64,000 nt of DNA, from positions 5,608,855 through 5,672,854 of the forward strand of contig NW_015622544.1 in NCBI RefSeq assembly GCF_000835495.1. The letters are read 5' to 3'. The notes under the pieces were generated by a model that was given only the letters and a program-made list of their open reading frames with translations, did no database searches and was not told the DNA's origin. The first letter of the stretch is position 1, and each line of letters begins with the position of its first letter. Origin of the DNA: Cladophialophora immunda. Lineage: Eukaryota > Ascomycota > Eurotiomycetes > Chaetothyriales > Herpotrichiellaceae. Shown one piece after another: positions 32,757 through 45,421 of the stretch. The position numbers were made by a program, and so were the translations under genes.

Positions 32757-33999
32757 GTCACAAGCAGTCGTCGTGAATGCAAAATTTCTGGAGGGCATGC
32801 ATCGCAGCCCCTTCTGGCAAGGCGGACAGCCAGTGATATGGGCGGCACAAGGTCAACAGGCGCATACGACTGCAAGAACGCAGTACCTACTCGTCCGCCG
32901 ACGGTCCCATGCTGTTGGCGACACCAAATGGCTCCATCCCGTCATCGGCTTCTCGGACCAAACATGAATCATGGCTCTTTTGGGACAGTTTAGTGGCTAT
33001 CCAACAGGATTTTTCGTGGACCGTCGGAAAAGCAAGACTGCTGGTTGGCGGAAAATGATACGGCGAACTGCAAGTTTCAAGGGTTTCCACACGACCCTCT
33101 CGACCCTGGCATCCCATTGCTGGATAAGGAATCCCGGGTCTTGGGAGCGACAGGCTCCGCGCAAGAGGCGAGAGACGGATGAGGGAGAAGCCAGCCTGAC
33201 TCCACGAGTCCACAAATCCCTGACCACACAGTACGACTTGAAACCTCACAGTGCGAATGTCTGTCACAGACACCCAAACTCAAAGCATCACTGTCGAACG
33301 GACAGGCATTAGCCCAGCCCACAGCCAGCCCACAGCACGCCCCGCGTTGGCTGACTTCAAGTCGCCTTTAGAGCGTCCCGAAGAAGCGGATGTCAGCACT
33401 GTCTTCGATAGCTTTGTTTTGCCCCCTTGACAACCAGGCAAAGAACACCACCCAACTGGCATCCGGCAACCCTCAGTCTGTGACAAGCGAACCAACTACA
33501 TCCTCAATCTTATCCGACCACTGATCAGTGTTGCTAAACGAGGGCACAAGCCGCCCGTGTCTCCTGCGTATGTATCGGTAGCCATCTTACCCTGCTGGAT
33601 GTCCACCTCGCATGCCCGTCACGTCCCTGCCCAATCGAAAGCAACACCCGCCATCGCCACACGATATACCACGGACCGGGCGCAATTTTCCATTGCTCGC
33701 GCCCGATCAGGCAACTGCTGCGCCCGCTGCTTTACTCGTCCATCGAAACTTCGTCCGGACTCAAGCTGGGAGGAAGCATTCTGTCTGCCAACCAGCTGAC
33801 AAAGCGTAAGCGCTTTGCTGGCCCCCGCTGCGACCGACTTTAACCTTTGCTTGGGGCTCTTGATCCCTTTAGAGACCCAGCCTGCCCGTGCTTTGGGCCT
33901 TGTCTCACGAGAGCCATAGCATTCCCAAAGGACAGCCGGCATCCCTGAGCCTCATAACATCGTTCCGTCAACAATGGTCGCACAGTCGTTACCGGAGGC
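32757..33999. other. Intergenic region with possible further relics
   Basis: A short reading GDTKWLHPVIGFSDQ near 32920-32965 may be a remnant of the last exon of the broken cysteine-rich gene. Beyond it, 33.3-34.0 kb shows no supported gene and should contain the promoter of the regulator at 34000. Confidence 0.3.
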
Positions 34000-35709
34000 A
34001 TGGCAAAGGCAATCAAGATAGAACAGTTACTTTTGCAGAATCCATCGACGTCAAGCAGTGAGAAATCACGACCACGCACCAGCGCGGTGAAGAAGAATGC
34101 GATCCAGAACCGTCAGCCGGTGCCTCGCCCGGATCTGGTGCTCAAGACTTCATCTACGGCCCTCGTACCGGCCAGTTCGCCAGCATCTGAACGGTTCTCG
34201 TGGGAGTTCGACAAAGAGGAGTTGACTTCGACCCGACGTCGAAAACGAAAATCGCCCGTCGAGGAGGAAGTATTTCCGATGAGAAAGGCTGTCAGGCTGC
34301 CTAGATTTTCCGTCAACATCTTCCACTCGGAGCCAGTCAACGTGTTTCCTATTCCCAACGAAGGCGTAGTTCCGCGGATGGTCAAGTACTGTGAGCACAT
34401 ATCTTGGGTTTGAGCTCTTTGGAGTGGCGCTAATTTTATGCTCAGATTTGCAAGTTTGGGCAGAGCAGCATGGTCGAGCACTTGCTTTTGAGGGCCATCC
34501 CAAGCCGTATCAGTCGTTGGTGTTTCCGTACGCCCTAGAGCATGCTGTTCTGTTCGAAGCCATGGTTGCGCTCAGCCGAGCGTCATGGCTTTTGCAAGAA
34601 GGCATTCCATGGTCCAAAGACAGTGCGCTTGCATATCATCGTGGCAATGCCTTCGCTGCACTTCGTCTGAGATTGACGTCTGAAGCAACATGTGCGGACG
34701 ACACCACCATCTGTACTATTGCGGCACTTACGACAATTGATGTAAGTAGGATGAATTCCGAACAACCCAACCTCTGACAGTCTCGGCAGTATATGCTCGG
34801 CGTCCACGAAGGTGCAGAGAACCACATCAATGCCATGCAGCAGATTCGCAAGATTCGGACTGATCTCAAAGGCGACACGCCGTGGCAATACTTTGTCATT
34901 TCCGCCATGAAAGCGTAAGTAATCCAATCTCCCTTGCACGCGCAATCTCTAAGCCAACCAGTTACGACGCCCTGTGGCAGTTTGTCAAAGATAGAAATGA
35001 GGCCACCACTAGCATGGCCCAGCTCTCCATCGAATCGCCCATGCGCAACGAACTACCCGTCTATCCTTCCCTTCCATTCAATATCAAAGTTTGCGAGGCT
35101 CTCTCGAAGGTATCGACGTCCTTCAACGACATGGCCATGGCCGGGGAAATGTCTATTCAAATGATCGACATTCTCGCGAACCTATCTAAAACAGCCAGAG
35201 GCGACGGCAGCGCCACACCGACCAGCTCACCTCCGAGCTCACCGGGAGGACGAAACTTGTTGAATACAATCGCTGATCTTAGGTGTCTGTCGGTGATGGC
35301 TACCACTTCCATCGAACACAAGCTCTGCTTCGGCGTGATTGGGACCTGCTTCACCCTCCATTTTGGAGACGGAAAAATCGGTGAGGAGTTTAATGAGACA
35401 CTTCAAGAGCTTGAAGACACACTCATCGGCAATGGCAAGCCCCGGCCGCAGCAAGAGAAAGCGCAGAAGAGTCATCGAGAGTGTCTGATTTGGGTGGCTA
35501 TGGCAGCCGCAGGTGCACTCGAACAGAGCGAGCTTCTGTCTGCTATGAGTATGGTGTTGGATCAGACTTTGGACAAATACCCCGAAGAGATGGCTCAGTG
35601 GGAGACACTGGAAGGAATCCTGAAGAAGTTCTTGTGGAACGATCTTCTGGCGCGGCATTGGAAAAGATGCTGGGTCAAAGCTGTGCAGAGGCGGTCGAAT
35701 GCACGATGA
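34000..35709 (+). CDS. Fungal transcription-factor-domain protein without a visible DNA-binding domain
   Basis: Four exons give 519 residues: 34000..34390, 34446..34741, 34790..34914 and 34962..35709. Introns are 55, 48 and 47 bp, all GT-AG, and every junction keeps the frame (for example MVKYYLQVWAEQHG at the first). The C-terminal 390 residues resemble the fungal-specific regulatory domain of C6 factors: LVFPYALEHAVLFEAMVALSRASWL, HRGNAFAALRLRL, a middle RNEATTSMAQL and the late LEGILKKFLWNDLLARHWKRCW. The N-terminus is basic and Ser-rich (RRRKRKSP) with no Cys cluster, and none was found in the upstream kilobase. It is either a regulator that acts through partners or a gene with a missed 5' exon. 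Confidence 0.75.
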
Positions 35710-38700
35710 CAGTAACCTTGGAGGACAAGAACTCTCAACAACTAATAACCAGTAGCTCAACTTGGCTGGGAATCTCAAGGATTCTATGGCGAAGGTTCAC
35801 CCTCTACGATAGAGTTGGTCCATCGAACAACATCCTGCCATCCCGTGCGGCGGATAAGGAGGCGTTCCACTGGGCACAACCGGCAACGAACGGTCAAACG
35901 TCCTACAGTAGAACGGCCTACCGAGGAAGACGCAACCCTAGCGACAACATCCCCCTCGTCTCAGGGCAAAGCGCGGCATTTGCGGCTTAGAGAAACAATA
36001 CCGAGTCTCTCGTCCCAGTGGTCTCACCGCCAGTTCAGCCTTATAGGGCGACGATGCTGTATCAGCCGCACGCCACCTCCTGCGACAGTCTACCAAACGA
36101 GAGCCAGGATCTGATTGCAACGGGAACCGAGTTGCCACTCCGGATCAGTGTCTTCCTCGCTCCTTAGTACCCTTAGCTGCATTCCATGTTGCCGGCTCCC
36201 ATCAGTTTCGCAGTCTCACCGAGTCAGCCCGAGGTCTTCCACGAGGCGACTGGCAATCTCAGAACGTCTGGACGCCTAGTCCTGCAGTTTGTCGCAAGGA
36301 GAGGCAAAGGGTTCCGACGCTTTCCTTGAGATCCAGCGGCTAGGCAGGCCCTCTGACTCGTCTAGAGCGAGGTGTGTTGTGGAGGATAGAGACAGGAAAA
36401 CTTTTACCTAGCCTCAGAAACCGTGCATACAGTTCCGTCCGGGCCAACTTCAGACTCCACGGGAAATGCAACGGCTGGTGGGCATGCTCGTGGCTGGCGA
36501 AGGGGGAACCGGTGGGTGATGTACGAGGTATACGGGAGAAAATCTCTGACAATTCCGGCGGACAACGATGCCTCTCGTCCAGCCTTTTTCTACCCCTGTC
36601 ACCGGCTACGAGGGGGAATACGACCCATGCGATCCGAGACGATCTTCGATAGAGCGGCCTCGTCAGTTGGCCACTTGCCCACATGCCCTCATGCCCACAT
36701 GCCCACGCGGCTGCTTGGGTTTTGCTGCTGGCACCCGACGAATCACGCCCGTCGTTGTCCGCCACCCCAAGCCAAATTTAGCAAAAAGCTCGTGCATGTC
36801 CGTGTGTGGACGAGGGTCTAGTACGGAGCACGGAGTAGTAGTGGATGGGGGGGGGGGCCAGGTATCAGGGAGTGAAAGGGCAAAAGGACAGGTCTCCAAG
36901 CACTCAGCCACTCCTGCTCAGACATGGCCAGCCTACTCGTATGCTCGACGGCTGATTAAGTCAGACTGGACGACTGCTCTTCATCCCGTGTGCCCGTATA
37001 CCGGTTTCGGTGGTTACTTTCATGATCATCAGGCCTCCTGCGCGGGGACGCCTCCCGTTGTTTCTTCCTTGTGCGAGAGGCGAACTCTACTACTACTACT
37101 ACTCGTACTCGGTAATAAGACTCGTAGACTTGGGTAATTGCTTGTTTGGGCAAAGACACAATCCTATTAATTATCGCCCTAGGGTTCGAGCGCTTCCGAG
37201 CAATTTCCGGGGCCAGCCTTCAGCCTTATGGTGAACAATCATCCGTCGCGAGCGGACCAAACTCTGAGTTAGCCAGAAGGGCAAAAGACAGCGACGTCCA
37301 TGATGCAGCGCAACCATGGCTTTCCACCAGTCGACGAAGGGGACCCAGTGACGGGACGGCTTTGATGTGCTCTTCCTTTTGGACAAAATGTTCTTTTCTG
37401 TCCTTCACATGACTGTCTGTCTGTCTGTCTGTCTGTCTGTCTGGCTGGCTGGCTGGAACCACCAAAGGCGCAAAGACCGTGTGTGCTGGTCCCCAGGCCG
37501 ACGAAAATGGCGGGTGACGGAACAAACATGGTGCTTCAACGTCACACGAAGCGGTCCTTGACATCATGTGCTCTCCAAGTAGGTGGCCGCCCGAGCCTGA
37601 GACTCCCGGGCCCAGATGTAGATGCCGTGCGCCGACGAAAGGGCGGGGAGAAAAACAGGGCGGTAACATCCTCCAGAGCGACAACGGGCGTCCTTCTACA
37701 TCGTCAAGGCCGATTTCGACCTGTAAGAAAGGACGAGGGATGAGGGATGAGGGACGAGGGGAGCGTCAACCATTCCGCAAGAACTCGGGGCAAGGCTGTA
37801 CGGCGTATTATGTCCATCGGTGGTCCAAGACTAGAATGAATGTTCTTCCCAGGAACTACAGAACTCTGGAGCAATCATCTACGACATGGCTTCAACGGAC
37901 CGAGTACCATTGTCCTTTTCCCACCACACAACCTTTCTTCCCTTCCTCTTCCCCCTTTTCCTCCAGTCCAATCCCCCCATCCTATCTCTATCCCCATCCC
38001 CATCCCGCTCGCAGCGTGTACAGATGCAAAAGGCAAAGGCAAAGACACACCAACACCAGCATCGGTCGGGGCTGAGACTGGGACTGAGGTTTGTCTATCT
38101 TCACGTATCAGATTCTGCGTTGTTTCTGTCCGGCCCAGTCCCACGCTCCAGCACAGTCTCCTCAGTCCGTCCGTGCGATCGATCATCCGACTCCAGGCAC
38201 ATCGAGCGGTGTCACGGGCCTCGACGACATCAGCCCAGCCCCCTGGAAGGCACGGGGTTTTGAGCAAAGCGGACGACCTGGACTCCCCGATTTCCAGGGA
38301 GGGAGAAACTCACTACGTGGCATGGCACCCCGAGCACATGTCTAATCAATCTCATTGACTCGAGTTTATGCCTCTGCCTTGGTACCAACAGCGATTGTCG
38401 CATCAATCCAGCCTGGAGCTCCCCTTTCGCAATGCCGTCAAGCGATGGCCGGTCAGAGGGATGTTGGCGCTCCGCAGCCCTAAAGAGTAAAAGGATGACA
38501 CGTCAACATAGGGGAGCAGGACGAAAACGAGGACGCCCAAGCGCAAGACAGATAGCTTAAGAGAGTGATGCCCCTTCCGAAGAGCAAGCAGAGCGAGATC
38601 ATCAAATTTGCACCATCATAACCTTGATAGATTCCAATATCCAATATATCCAGATCCCGGGGGGGAAGACTGTTCTTCACCACCCCTTGACGCCGTTCTA

Positions 38701-39259
38701 TGCCCACCTCAATAAATGCTTCCAATCCGTGGAAGAACACGCAGTCGAGACGCCGCAGTGCCGTAAAGGCACGTTCGAAAAGAAGAGAATCTTAATGGCG
38801 CCGAGCTTGCGGCTCTGATCCCATCCCGAATCCCAAGCGTTCCATAGATTCCACTCATCGTATCGAACATTATTGAACTGTTCGCGGCAATTGAAGAATC
38901 GCGGCCGGTGTCAACGGCGCTCTTCAGCTGAGTGGACGTGTCGAAAGGCTGGCACAGCCAAGGCGTGTATGCTGTATCGTCGCATCGGTGTAGTGGCATA
39001 GGTTGATGCGCACTCGCTTCGACATACCCAGTGTACCCAAAACCGCTCCCTGCACAATTCCCGACATGGCGCTTGGCCTTTCTTCCCTCCCTCCTCTTTC
39101 CGAGACTTCGACTTTTTTCTCCATATCCTTCCACCGTATCCAACAGTAAACACCCAATCTTCCTAAATATTCTGGTTGTTACACCATCGCATAGAAATCA
39201 GATCTCTGCTTTTTTTTGAGATTCCCAAAACAAAACCAAGCCGGTACTTTCCAACCTCC
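35710..39259. repeat. Long gene-poor interval with simple repeats
   Basis: 3.5 kb between convergent genes. It holds a G run of 11 (36847..36857), a TAC repeat near 37087-37103, and a tetranucleotide tract of seven CTGT units followed by four CTGG units (37413..37456). CT-rich DNA fills 37910-38010. Open frames here cross these repeats and carry no recognisable domain. Confidence 0.5.
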
Positions 39260-40649
39260 TCAGGGCTCGTCGTCATTTTTTACAGCCTGATATTCGTTAT
39301 TTCTCCTCTTCAGTCTATCCCCCGTTGTGGGCGTTGGTTTATCCACTCTCAACACCCAGCAAAGTATATCCTCGGCCGGCAGCAAGAACATCCAAATTCT
39401 ATTGCAACAGAAGCTCAGAGTAGTCGTACACATGGCAACCACGGCATCCAACCAATAGTGATTCGCGGTGGCGACAATAACGGACAGGACCAACAAAGGA
39501 TAGCAGATGCCGGCGACAAGAAAGAAGATCTGGGCGTAAAATGGCTTGCGTGGTTCGCTCCGCTGGGCGCGGCGGAACACGCCAGAGTGGTAGAGGAATG
39601 TACTGCCGACACAGAAGGCGTAGGTGAAATGCAAAGAAGGCATGGCGGCCAGCTGATTGACATAGTTGCCGCCAACCCAGACCGACTCGGCGTTTGCTTG
39701 ACGGACTGTATCGTGGAAGCCGAATTCCTTGGGCAACAGACGGGGCGGCATGCACGGGAAAAAGGTGAATATCGTGAAAGCGGCAAAGTTACCCAGTGTC
39801 ATCGTCCGGCGCACGGTGGCGAAGGCCGAGTGTGTGGGTGCCGCGTAGTAATACCACGAGAGAAAGCTGGGGGTAGATTAGTGAGAAGCTGGACAAGGGG
39901 TAGCCTTTGGAAGGGCTGGGGAGACACATACGCAACAGTCCCCGGAATATGCACCAGCGAATAAATGCGGTTTAAAAACGTCATGGCGGTCAGATGACCG
40001 TTCAAGAACCAAGCTTGGAAGTCATTCTCCTTGATAGGGAACAGGAAGCTCAGCCAGGATTTATGCTCAATGTCGAGGACAAGAATGCCATGATCTTGGG
40101 CCAGCTGCCACAGACCATCGTCGGCGGAAAAGAGAACTTGGGCCACAGCCTTGGTGAGGGTGTAGAATAGCAAGTTCAGCACCCAGTAGAACATTTCGAT
40201 CAAGAAAGGAAACTTGGCCAAAACCCGAGAGTGCCAGTTGTCGGCGAACCTGGACGAATTGGGCGTGCGGACGATGACACCGCAGCAGTTTCGCTTCTTG
40301 GGGGGGTGTTTGGACGAGGTGAAGACATCCGAGTCGGAGTTGAGGGAGTCAGAGTCGGTGAAGCCATCGGGTGAGGAGCCCTGGGAGTTGTTGTGGGGGA
40401 GCAGAGAGCGCGTGGGAGAGCGGCCTCGACGTGAGCGAAATATGCGAAAGTTGTGTTTCCGATTAAAGTAAAGTGAAGCAGTCATGATGCTGACGACGAT
40501 CTGGAATAGTTAGCGAGGAAATATGGAATTTGGATGAGTGTCGAACGGACAATTGGTTCCATCCAGGTATGGGAGGCGAACTGGGCGCCACCCATATCGG
40601 GCTGAGCCGCCTCAGCGGCCTCGGTGACGTTGAAAGGCATCGAGGTCAT
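39260..40649 (-). CDS. PAP2-superfamily membrane enzyme, inositolphosphorylceramide-synthase-like
   Basis: Three exons give 424 residues: 40551..40649, 39932..40500 and 39260..39866; introns are 50 bp (GTCCGT donor, CTAAC branch) and 65 bp. Without the first exon the protein would start at an internal Met; splicing gives TWMEPIIVVSIMTASLYFN, an N-terminal membrane helix. A Ser/Asp-rich cytosolic loop (residues 60-95) follows, then several helices. The PAP2 catalytic motifs are near the C-terminus: MPSLHFTYAF (motif 2) and ATANHYWLDAVVA (motif 3, with the His and Asp of the triad). Related PAP2_3 proteins include Aur1-type inositolphosphorylceramide synthases; lipid-phosphatase or phosphotransferase activity is expected, the exact substrate is not. 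It should lie in the Golgi or another endomembrane. Confidence 0.75.
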
Positions 40650-42646
40650 TGGGGTGGATTTAAAAACAGCTGAAATCGAGGTGGATTATCGAACAAGAGG
40701 TCTAACTCATGGGATCTGTACGGCCGTTGCGAGAGTGTGAGCCCAAATAAGGTGTCGCGTGTCCACTGAGATGGTCACGTGTTGTCGAAAAGGTCGGCGC
40801 GACTGGGTTGAAAACACGTCGTCCGGAGAGCCAAGCGCACCGAAAAGGAGTGACGGAACAGATATACTGCTATAGACGAGTGGCGGCGACTGGATTAGGC
40901 CAGCGTGAGGTCGGCGGGCGGAGGACGAGGAGCGAAGAGTCGAGGATTGCTGACCCCTAGGCAAAAGGCAACTTCAAGACGTGTTGTAGGGAGCCGACCG
41001 TTGACGAAGGGACGCCAGAGAACCTTGGATTATAGGAGGGGAAGAGAAAAAGGTGGGTAGGGGAGGGATAAAGAAGAAGATTCAGGTGAGGGAAAAAAGA
41101 GGACACGAAGAAAAGATCGACAAGGAGGAGAAACTGGGATGGGGAAGGGGGATGATGGATGATGGGAGGATGATGTGAGTGAGAGAGTGTGAGAGGCAGA
41201 AAGGTAGAGGCAGAGGCAGAGGCCAGAAGTGAGAAAGAGGAATAGTAATACGAGGAGGAGAGAAAAGGGAAAGAGATCAGACAAGATTGTTGAGGGTTGA
41301 GGCACTCGTTCAACTGCTGTTACAGGAACTGCAACGCAATACGCAAGGCAAGACGCAAGACACGCAACTACTACTAACTACTACTCGTCCACGAAATCAT
41401 AGGGGCCCCCCAGTGCCAGTCCTAGGTACCTAGTGGTGCCTAGCACGGACCGTTGTTCGCCCAGGCGTCCGGGGCTTGTCTTTGCTTCTCCTGCGGCGGT
41501 GACAAAGAGGCTGAGTCGCTGTTGGTAGTAGGCGGGGGGGGCCTCCTTTCAGCCTAGCCGCCCACCACTCTGTTCGCAGGGCGTAATGGGAGGCCCAGTT
41601 GATTTCGATTTCTCCTGAGCCACCTGTGCCACCCTGGACAGCTGCCCAATGCTTGCGGCTCGACACCTTAACAAAAAGTGGGCAGAGTGGGCAGAGTGGG
41701 CACATGGGCGGCGGCTCCAGAAGTTTAGGGCTAGTGAGGCCCTTCTCTCTCCCCCTGTGCCTGCCATTCAGGCCCCATGCAATCATCAGCAGGCACACCC
41801 GATGCCACCAGAGTCACCTTTTTGCATCATCATGTCAGCATCGCGGCCCCCCCCCCAAGTGGCACCTAAGTGGAAAACCCCTTAGAATTCCCACTACGAG
41901 CTCGGAAGTCGCCAGCATCCAGAACTCTTGCACAAAAGCCATTATGATAATTCCATCTCTGTCCAGATATACAGAGAGAGTATGTCGGAAGCACTGCTGT
42001 CGAGGGAGTGACGTGGCCATCGCAAGGCCAGCCGTCCATCTGCCTGCCACCCTCTCTGCTGCAGGCTGCTCCGTATTACTCTTGGGACGGAGCACCGCCC
42101 TCAGCCCTCTTCAGCCCTCTTCAGCCCTCTCCTCCAGCCCAACAACGAAACAATATGCGGCTACGCTCTTGTCCATGAATAATGGGTGAATAATAAACAG
42201 CCCCAAGCCTCCTTCGACGTGGCTGCATCTCCGGATTCGCCTACCCGCTCCCTGGGTTCCCAGACTATGCTCACCACGGAAGTACCTCGTCTGCTCGTCT
42301 GCTCGTCTGCTCACCATGCAGTTTGCACAACTGCCCTCCCGGCCTAGTCAGTCAGCAGCACCCATCAATCCTGGTGATCTGAAACCCGCCGTGCATAATC
42401 GGCCTTTTACTCGATTTGATCTCTGCATGCGACACTGACTACTCGTGGGTCGTCTCTAATAATCAATCATGTCATAACATGCTGGCTTTCTGCCAATCAT
42501 GATTCTCGTCTCTCTAACTCGTAGTAAAATATCCAAGTACATCGGAAATGCTCTAGGAAATGAGAAAATGAAAAATGAACAAAGATAAGACCGGGCCATC
42601 CCTCGCGCTGCCTCACTCCGACGGCAACCTCTCTCCAAACCCCGAC
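40650..42646. promoter_or_regulatory. Long upstream region with purine-rich tract
   Basis: Upstream of the PAP2 gene, 41035..41285 is almost all A and G on the plus strand (C and T on the PAP2 coding strand), a pattern common in fungal promoters and leaders. Further on are the palindrome CTAGGTACCTAG (41422..41433), a C run of ten (41847..41856), three copies of CTTCAGCCCT near 42107-42130 and three of CTGCTCGT near 42289-42312. No gene is supported. Confidence 0.45.
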
Positions 42647-44159
42647 TCACGTCGTGGTCACATCGGCCGACACAAAGCGTCGGACGTCGCGGTATTTGCC
42701 CTTCTGCACCTTGTTGCCGCCCATCTTTCGAGGACTCGGCATGCCGGAACTTCCAATGCCCCGCATGATCATCGGCAACGCGTCCAACACCTGTTTGTTG
42801 CCTTCAAAGTAGTGGTTGACAAACCCTCCAGCAAGGAGTCGGCGAATGGCGTGCAACCGCATCAGCTTCCACCACTTGTCCACCCGCATTTCGCCTTCCC
42901 GATGCACCCGCACCACCATCTTGGAGGCATTGTTGGAATGGAGCCCCAGTCGCGGATCTTGCACTGTCAGCGCAATGCTGGCAAACGATTGGTGCAATGC
43001 CTTCTTGTCTCGTCGATTCATCGACTTGGTGCTCAGCGACGCGAGCGCCGTCACCTTTTCCAACACCTCGTGCGTGTTGTGGTACGGGTTGTACCGTTTG
43101 ACCAGGTAGGATCGCATGTGAGGCCGGTCGTGGGGCAGCTCGTCTTCTGGGATTTCCTCGTCCGAGGACGACGATTCGTCGTCTTCCTCACGTGGTGTGT
43201 AGCTTTTCTCGTACAGTAAAGCAATGTTCTCGCCCGCCGATACTTGGACTTTGGCATCGTCAGCATCAAGCTGGTCGAGGAATGTCGCAACCGCGTCCTC
43301 CGACTCATGCTCGAGATCTTCCACTTGAGTGGCCAAGAACCCGTACGTGTTCAAGGCTGCGGTGACAACTTCAGCACTGTCGTCGGCGTCAACGAACGCA
43401 CCGTCGCTCGACGCAATCTCCAGTAAGAAAGTCATGACGTCCAAAATCTCTTCCTCTCCGGCCCCGCCAAACGAGATACAGATCCCCATCGAATAGATTG
43501 CCGCGGCCTTGACCGATGTGGATCGCGAATCGGAGATGGCCCGTTTCAAGGACGCCGCGACCGTGTCGTAAAGATTGCCATCAGCGAATGTGATGGCAGT
43601 AAGTGCCATGGCCCTCAGGGCCAACGTCGTTTCTTTCTCGCTCGTTTCTGCCTTGATGCTTCGGCTGAACGCTCCAAGGAGGTCTTCGACCCGGCCGTAG
43701 AGAACCTCGGCCAGATAGTGCGATGTCAGGCATTTGACATATGTAGTCAGCGCATCTTCCCTGCTCTTGTGACTGCTCCCTTTCCGATCGAGCAGTTCCG
43801 CGATGACGTCGTTCAACTCTTGCCGAGCGACGTCCGAGGTTTGCTCGTTGATGTCGTCGGTTTCGAGGAGGGCGTCGATCGAATTGATACTATGCGGCAC
43901 GAGTGTCAGCCCGCCTCTGATGGCGCGTCAGCCGCACGAGGAATCGTCCCCAAACTCACCTCTGGGTAGTATCATCACTGAGATTGCCCTTGTCTAAATC
44001 CTCGTCGTCCGAGACATCTCTGCTCTGGATGCGAGAAGCACTACGCGAGTTGGGTGCCGAATTGCCGCGCGAACTTCCTCTTGATGACTGCTTGGATTTG
44101 GCCTTGTTGGACACGGTCTTGCCGCTCTCGAGGGCTCTTCGGCGCAAGTCCTCGTGCAT
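42647..44159 (-). CDS. Interferon-related developmental regulator (IFRD) family protein
   Basis: Two exons, 43960..44159 and 42647..43889, with a 70-bp intron (GTGAGT...GCATAG), encode 480 residues. The start MHEDLRRRALESGKTVS matches the conserved family N-terminus, so ATG 44159 is preferred over an upstream Met (44258). A Ser/Arg-rich stretch leads to the alpha-helical IFRD repeat region (SINSIDALLETDD, LRAMALTAITFADGNLYD, STSVKAAAIYSMGICISFGGAGEEEILDVMTFLL). The C-terminal part has RRDKKALHQSFASIALTVQDPRLGLHSNNASKMVVR, the family's terminal domain. IFRD proteins are transcriptional or ribosome-associated co-regulators in animals; the fungal role is poorly defined. A run of acidic residues and Ser lies near 300. 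Confidence 0.85.
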
Positions 44160-45421
44160 GTTGCACGCTATGAAAATGATTCTAGTGAGGGCGCAAAAAA
44201 TAATGGGTGTAACTCTTGTGGCAAGGCGGATTGGGTCGATCTGCTTAAATGATTGCAAATGACCGCAGATTTTGTTGTTTGGTCACCCTTTGGGTCTCGA
44301 GGCTCGATATTTGGACAGGTGATGTGGAGGGAGTCGTTGAACTTCCATGTGGGAGGAATTCGCGCCGCTTAAGAGGAAGGGCGAAGGTAATGGGGAAGTC
44401 GAAAAGGTCCTCGAGGAGTCAGGCAGAAGCCCACAGTAAAGCAGATGTTAAATAGTGACAGCGCAGTCTGAGAAGCGGTGACAAAAGTGAAGGGCAACCG
44501 AAGAAATGTGGAGGAGTTTTGACACGGGACTGGGCCAAAGTCACCAACTTGGCGAGCCGGGCGATCTGGAAGCTGCGGAGGTGTGCGCGGTGGGTGACCT
44601 GAAGCCTGGGGGAGTGAACGGACAAGAGGACCTTGCCAGCACATGCCACCACGCCTACCTATGAGGTACCTAGGCAGGTTCACTAGGGAGGCCAGAATAA
44701 TAACAATGGGTTGCCGTCAGCCACTGACGAGGGACCCTGCCAACTCCGGTTTAACCCGCGATCCCCCTCCCCCAGACGACTCGGCTGATCAACACTACTA
44801 AGTACACCGTCACTCGTGCTCTGTATGAACCACCCACAACTACCAGCACCCGAAATGCCGAGTATAACCATCAGTACACCTCAGGGTCGGAATTCTCGTC
44901 TGCTTCAATTACCATGACGACACGGCTCGTCTGCTTGATTCGCTGCCATCGTCGGGGCACCTCTCCGTGATACATACCGCAAAATTCCTCGCCGCCGTTG
45001 TCGTTCGACTCTTGACACCACGATTGAAGGAGTCTCGAGCCCGTGAGGAAGTACTTTGGATGCAACTCGTACTGCTGTTGGGCTAGGCTGGATCTTAGGC
45101 ATCATAGGTACCTCTGATGACGGTTCAAGGTCAAAGGAGAGAGCCGTTGGATGGCTGTGATAATTCTGCCTGGTCACTAAGAGAAAGAGAAAAGATCGAA
45201 GTACTTGGACATTCCCCGCATACACTCCTTCACTCACGCCCCCAATTCAGCTTGATCCAAAAAAGCCCACCTGACCCGGCTCGCATAGTCCTTGACAGTG
45301 TTTGTTTTGCTTTCATTCTGTGCCTACCACCTGCGTAGCTTCCATATTGCGCATCCCTCCTATTGCCGTTGTTCGGTAGCCATGTCTGTACAAACGCGGC
45401 AGCACCAACCGTCCTGTGCGC
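44160..45421. other. Intergenic region
   Basis: 1.26 kb with no supported gene. Two AGGTACCT-type palindromes occur (44664..44674 and 45106..45113). The part next to 44159 should hold the IFRD promoter. Confidence 0.4.

Noticed and set aside
37226..37684. 152-codon minus-strand frame across the CTGT tract
   Set aside because: It runs through the simple repeat and has no recognisable domain on either side.
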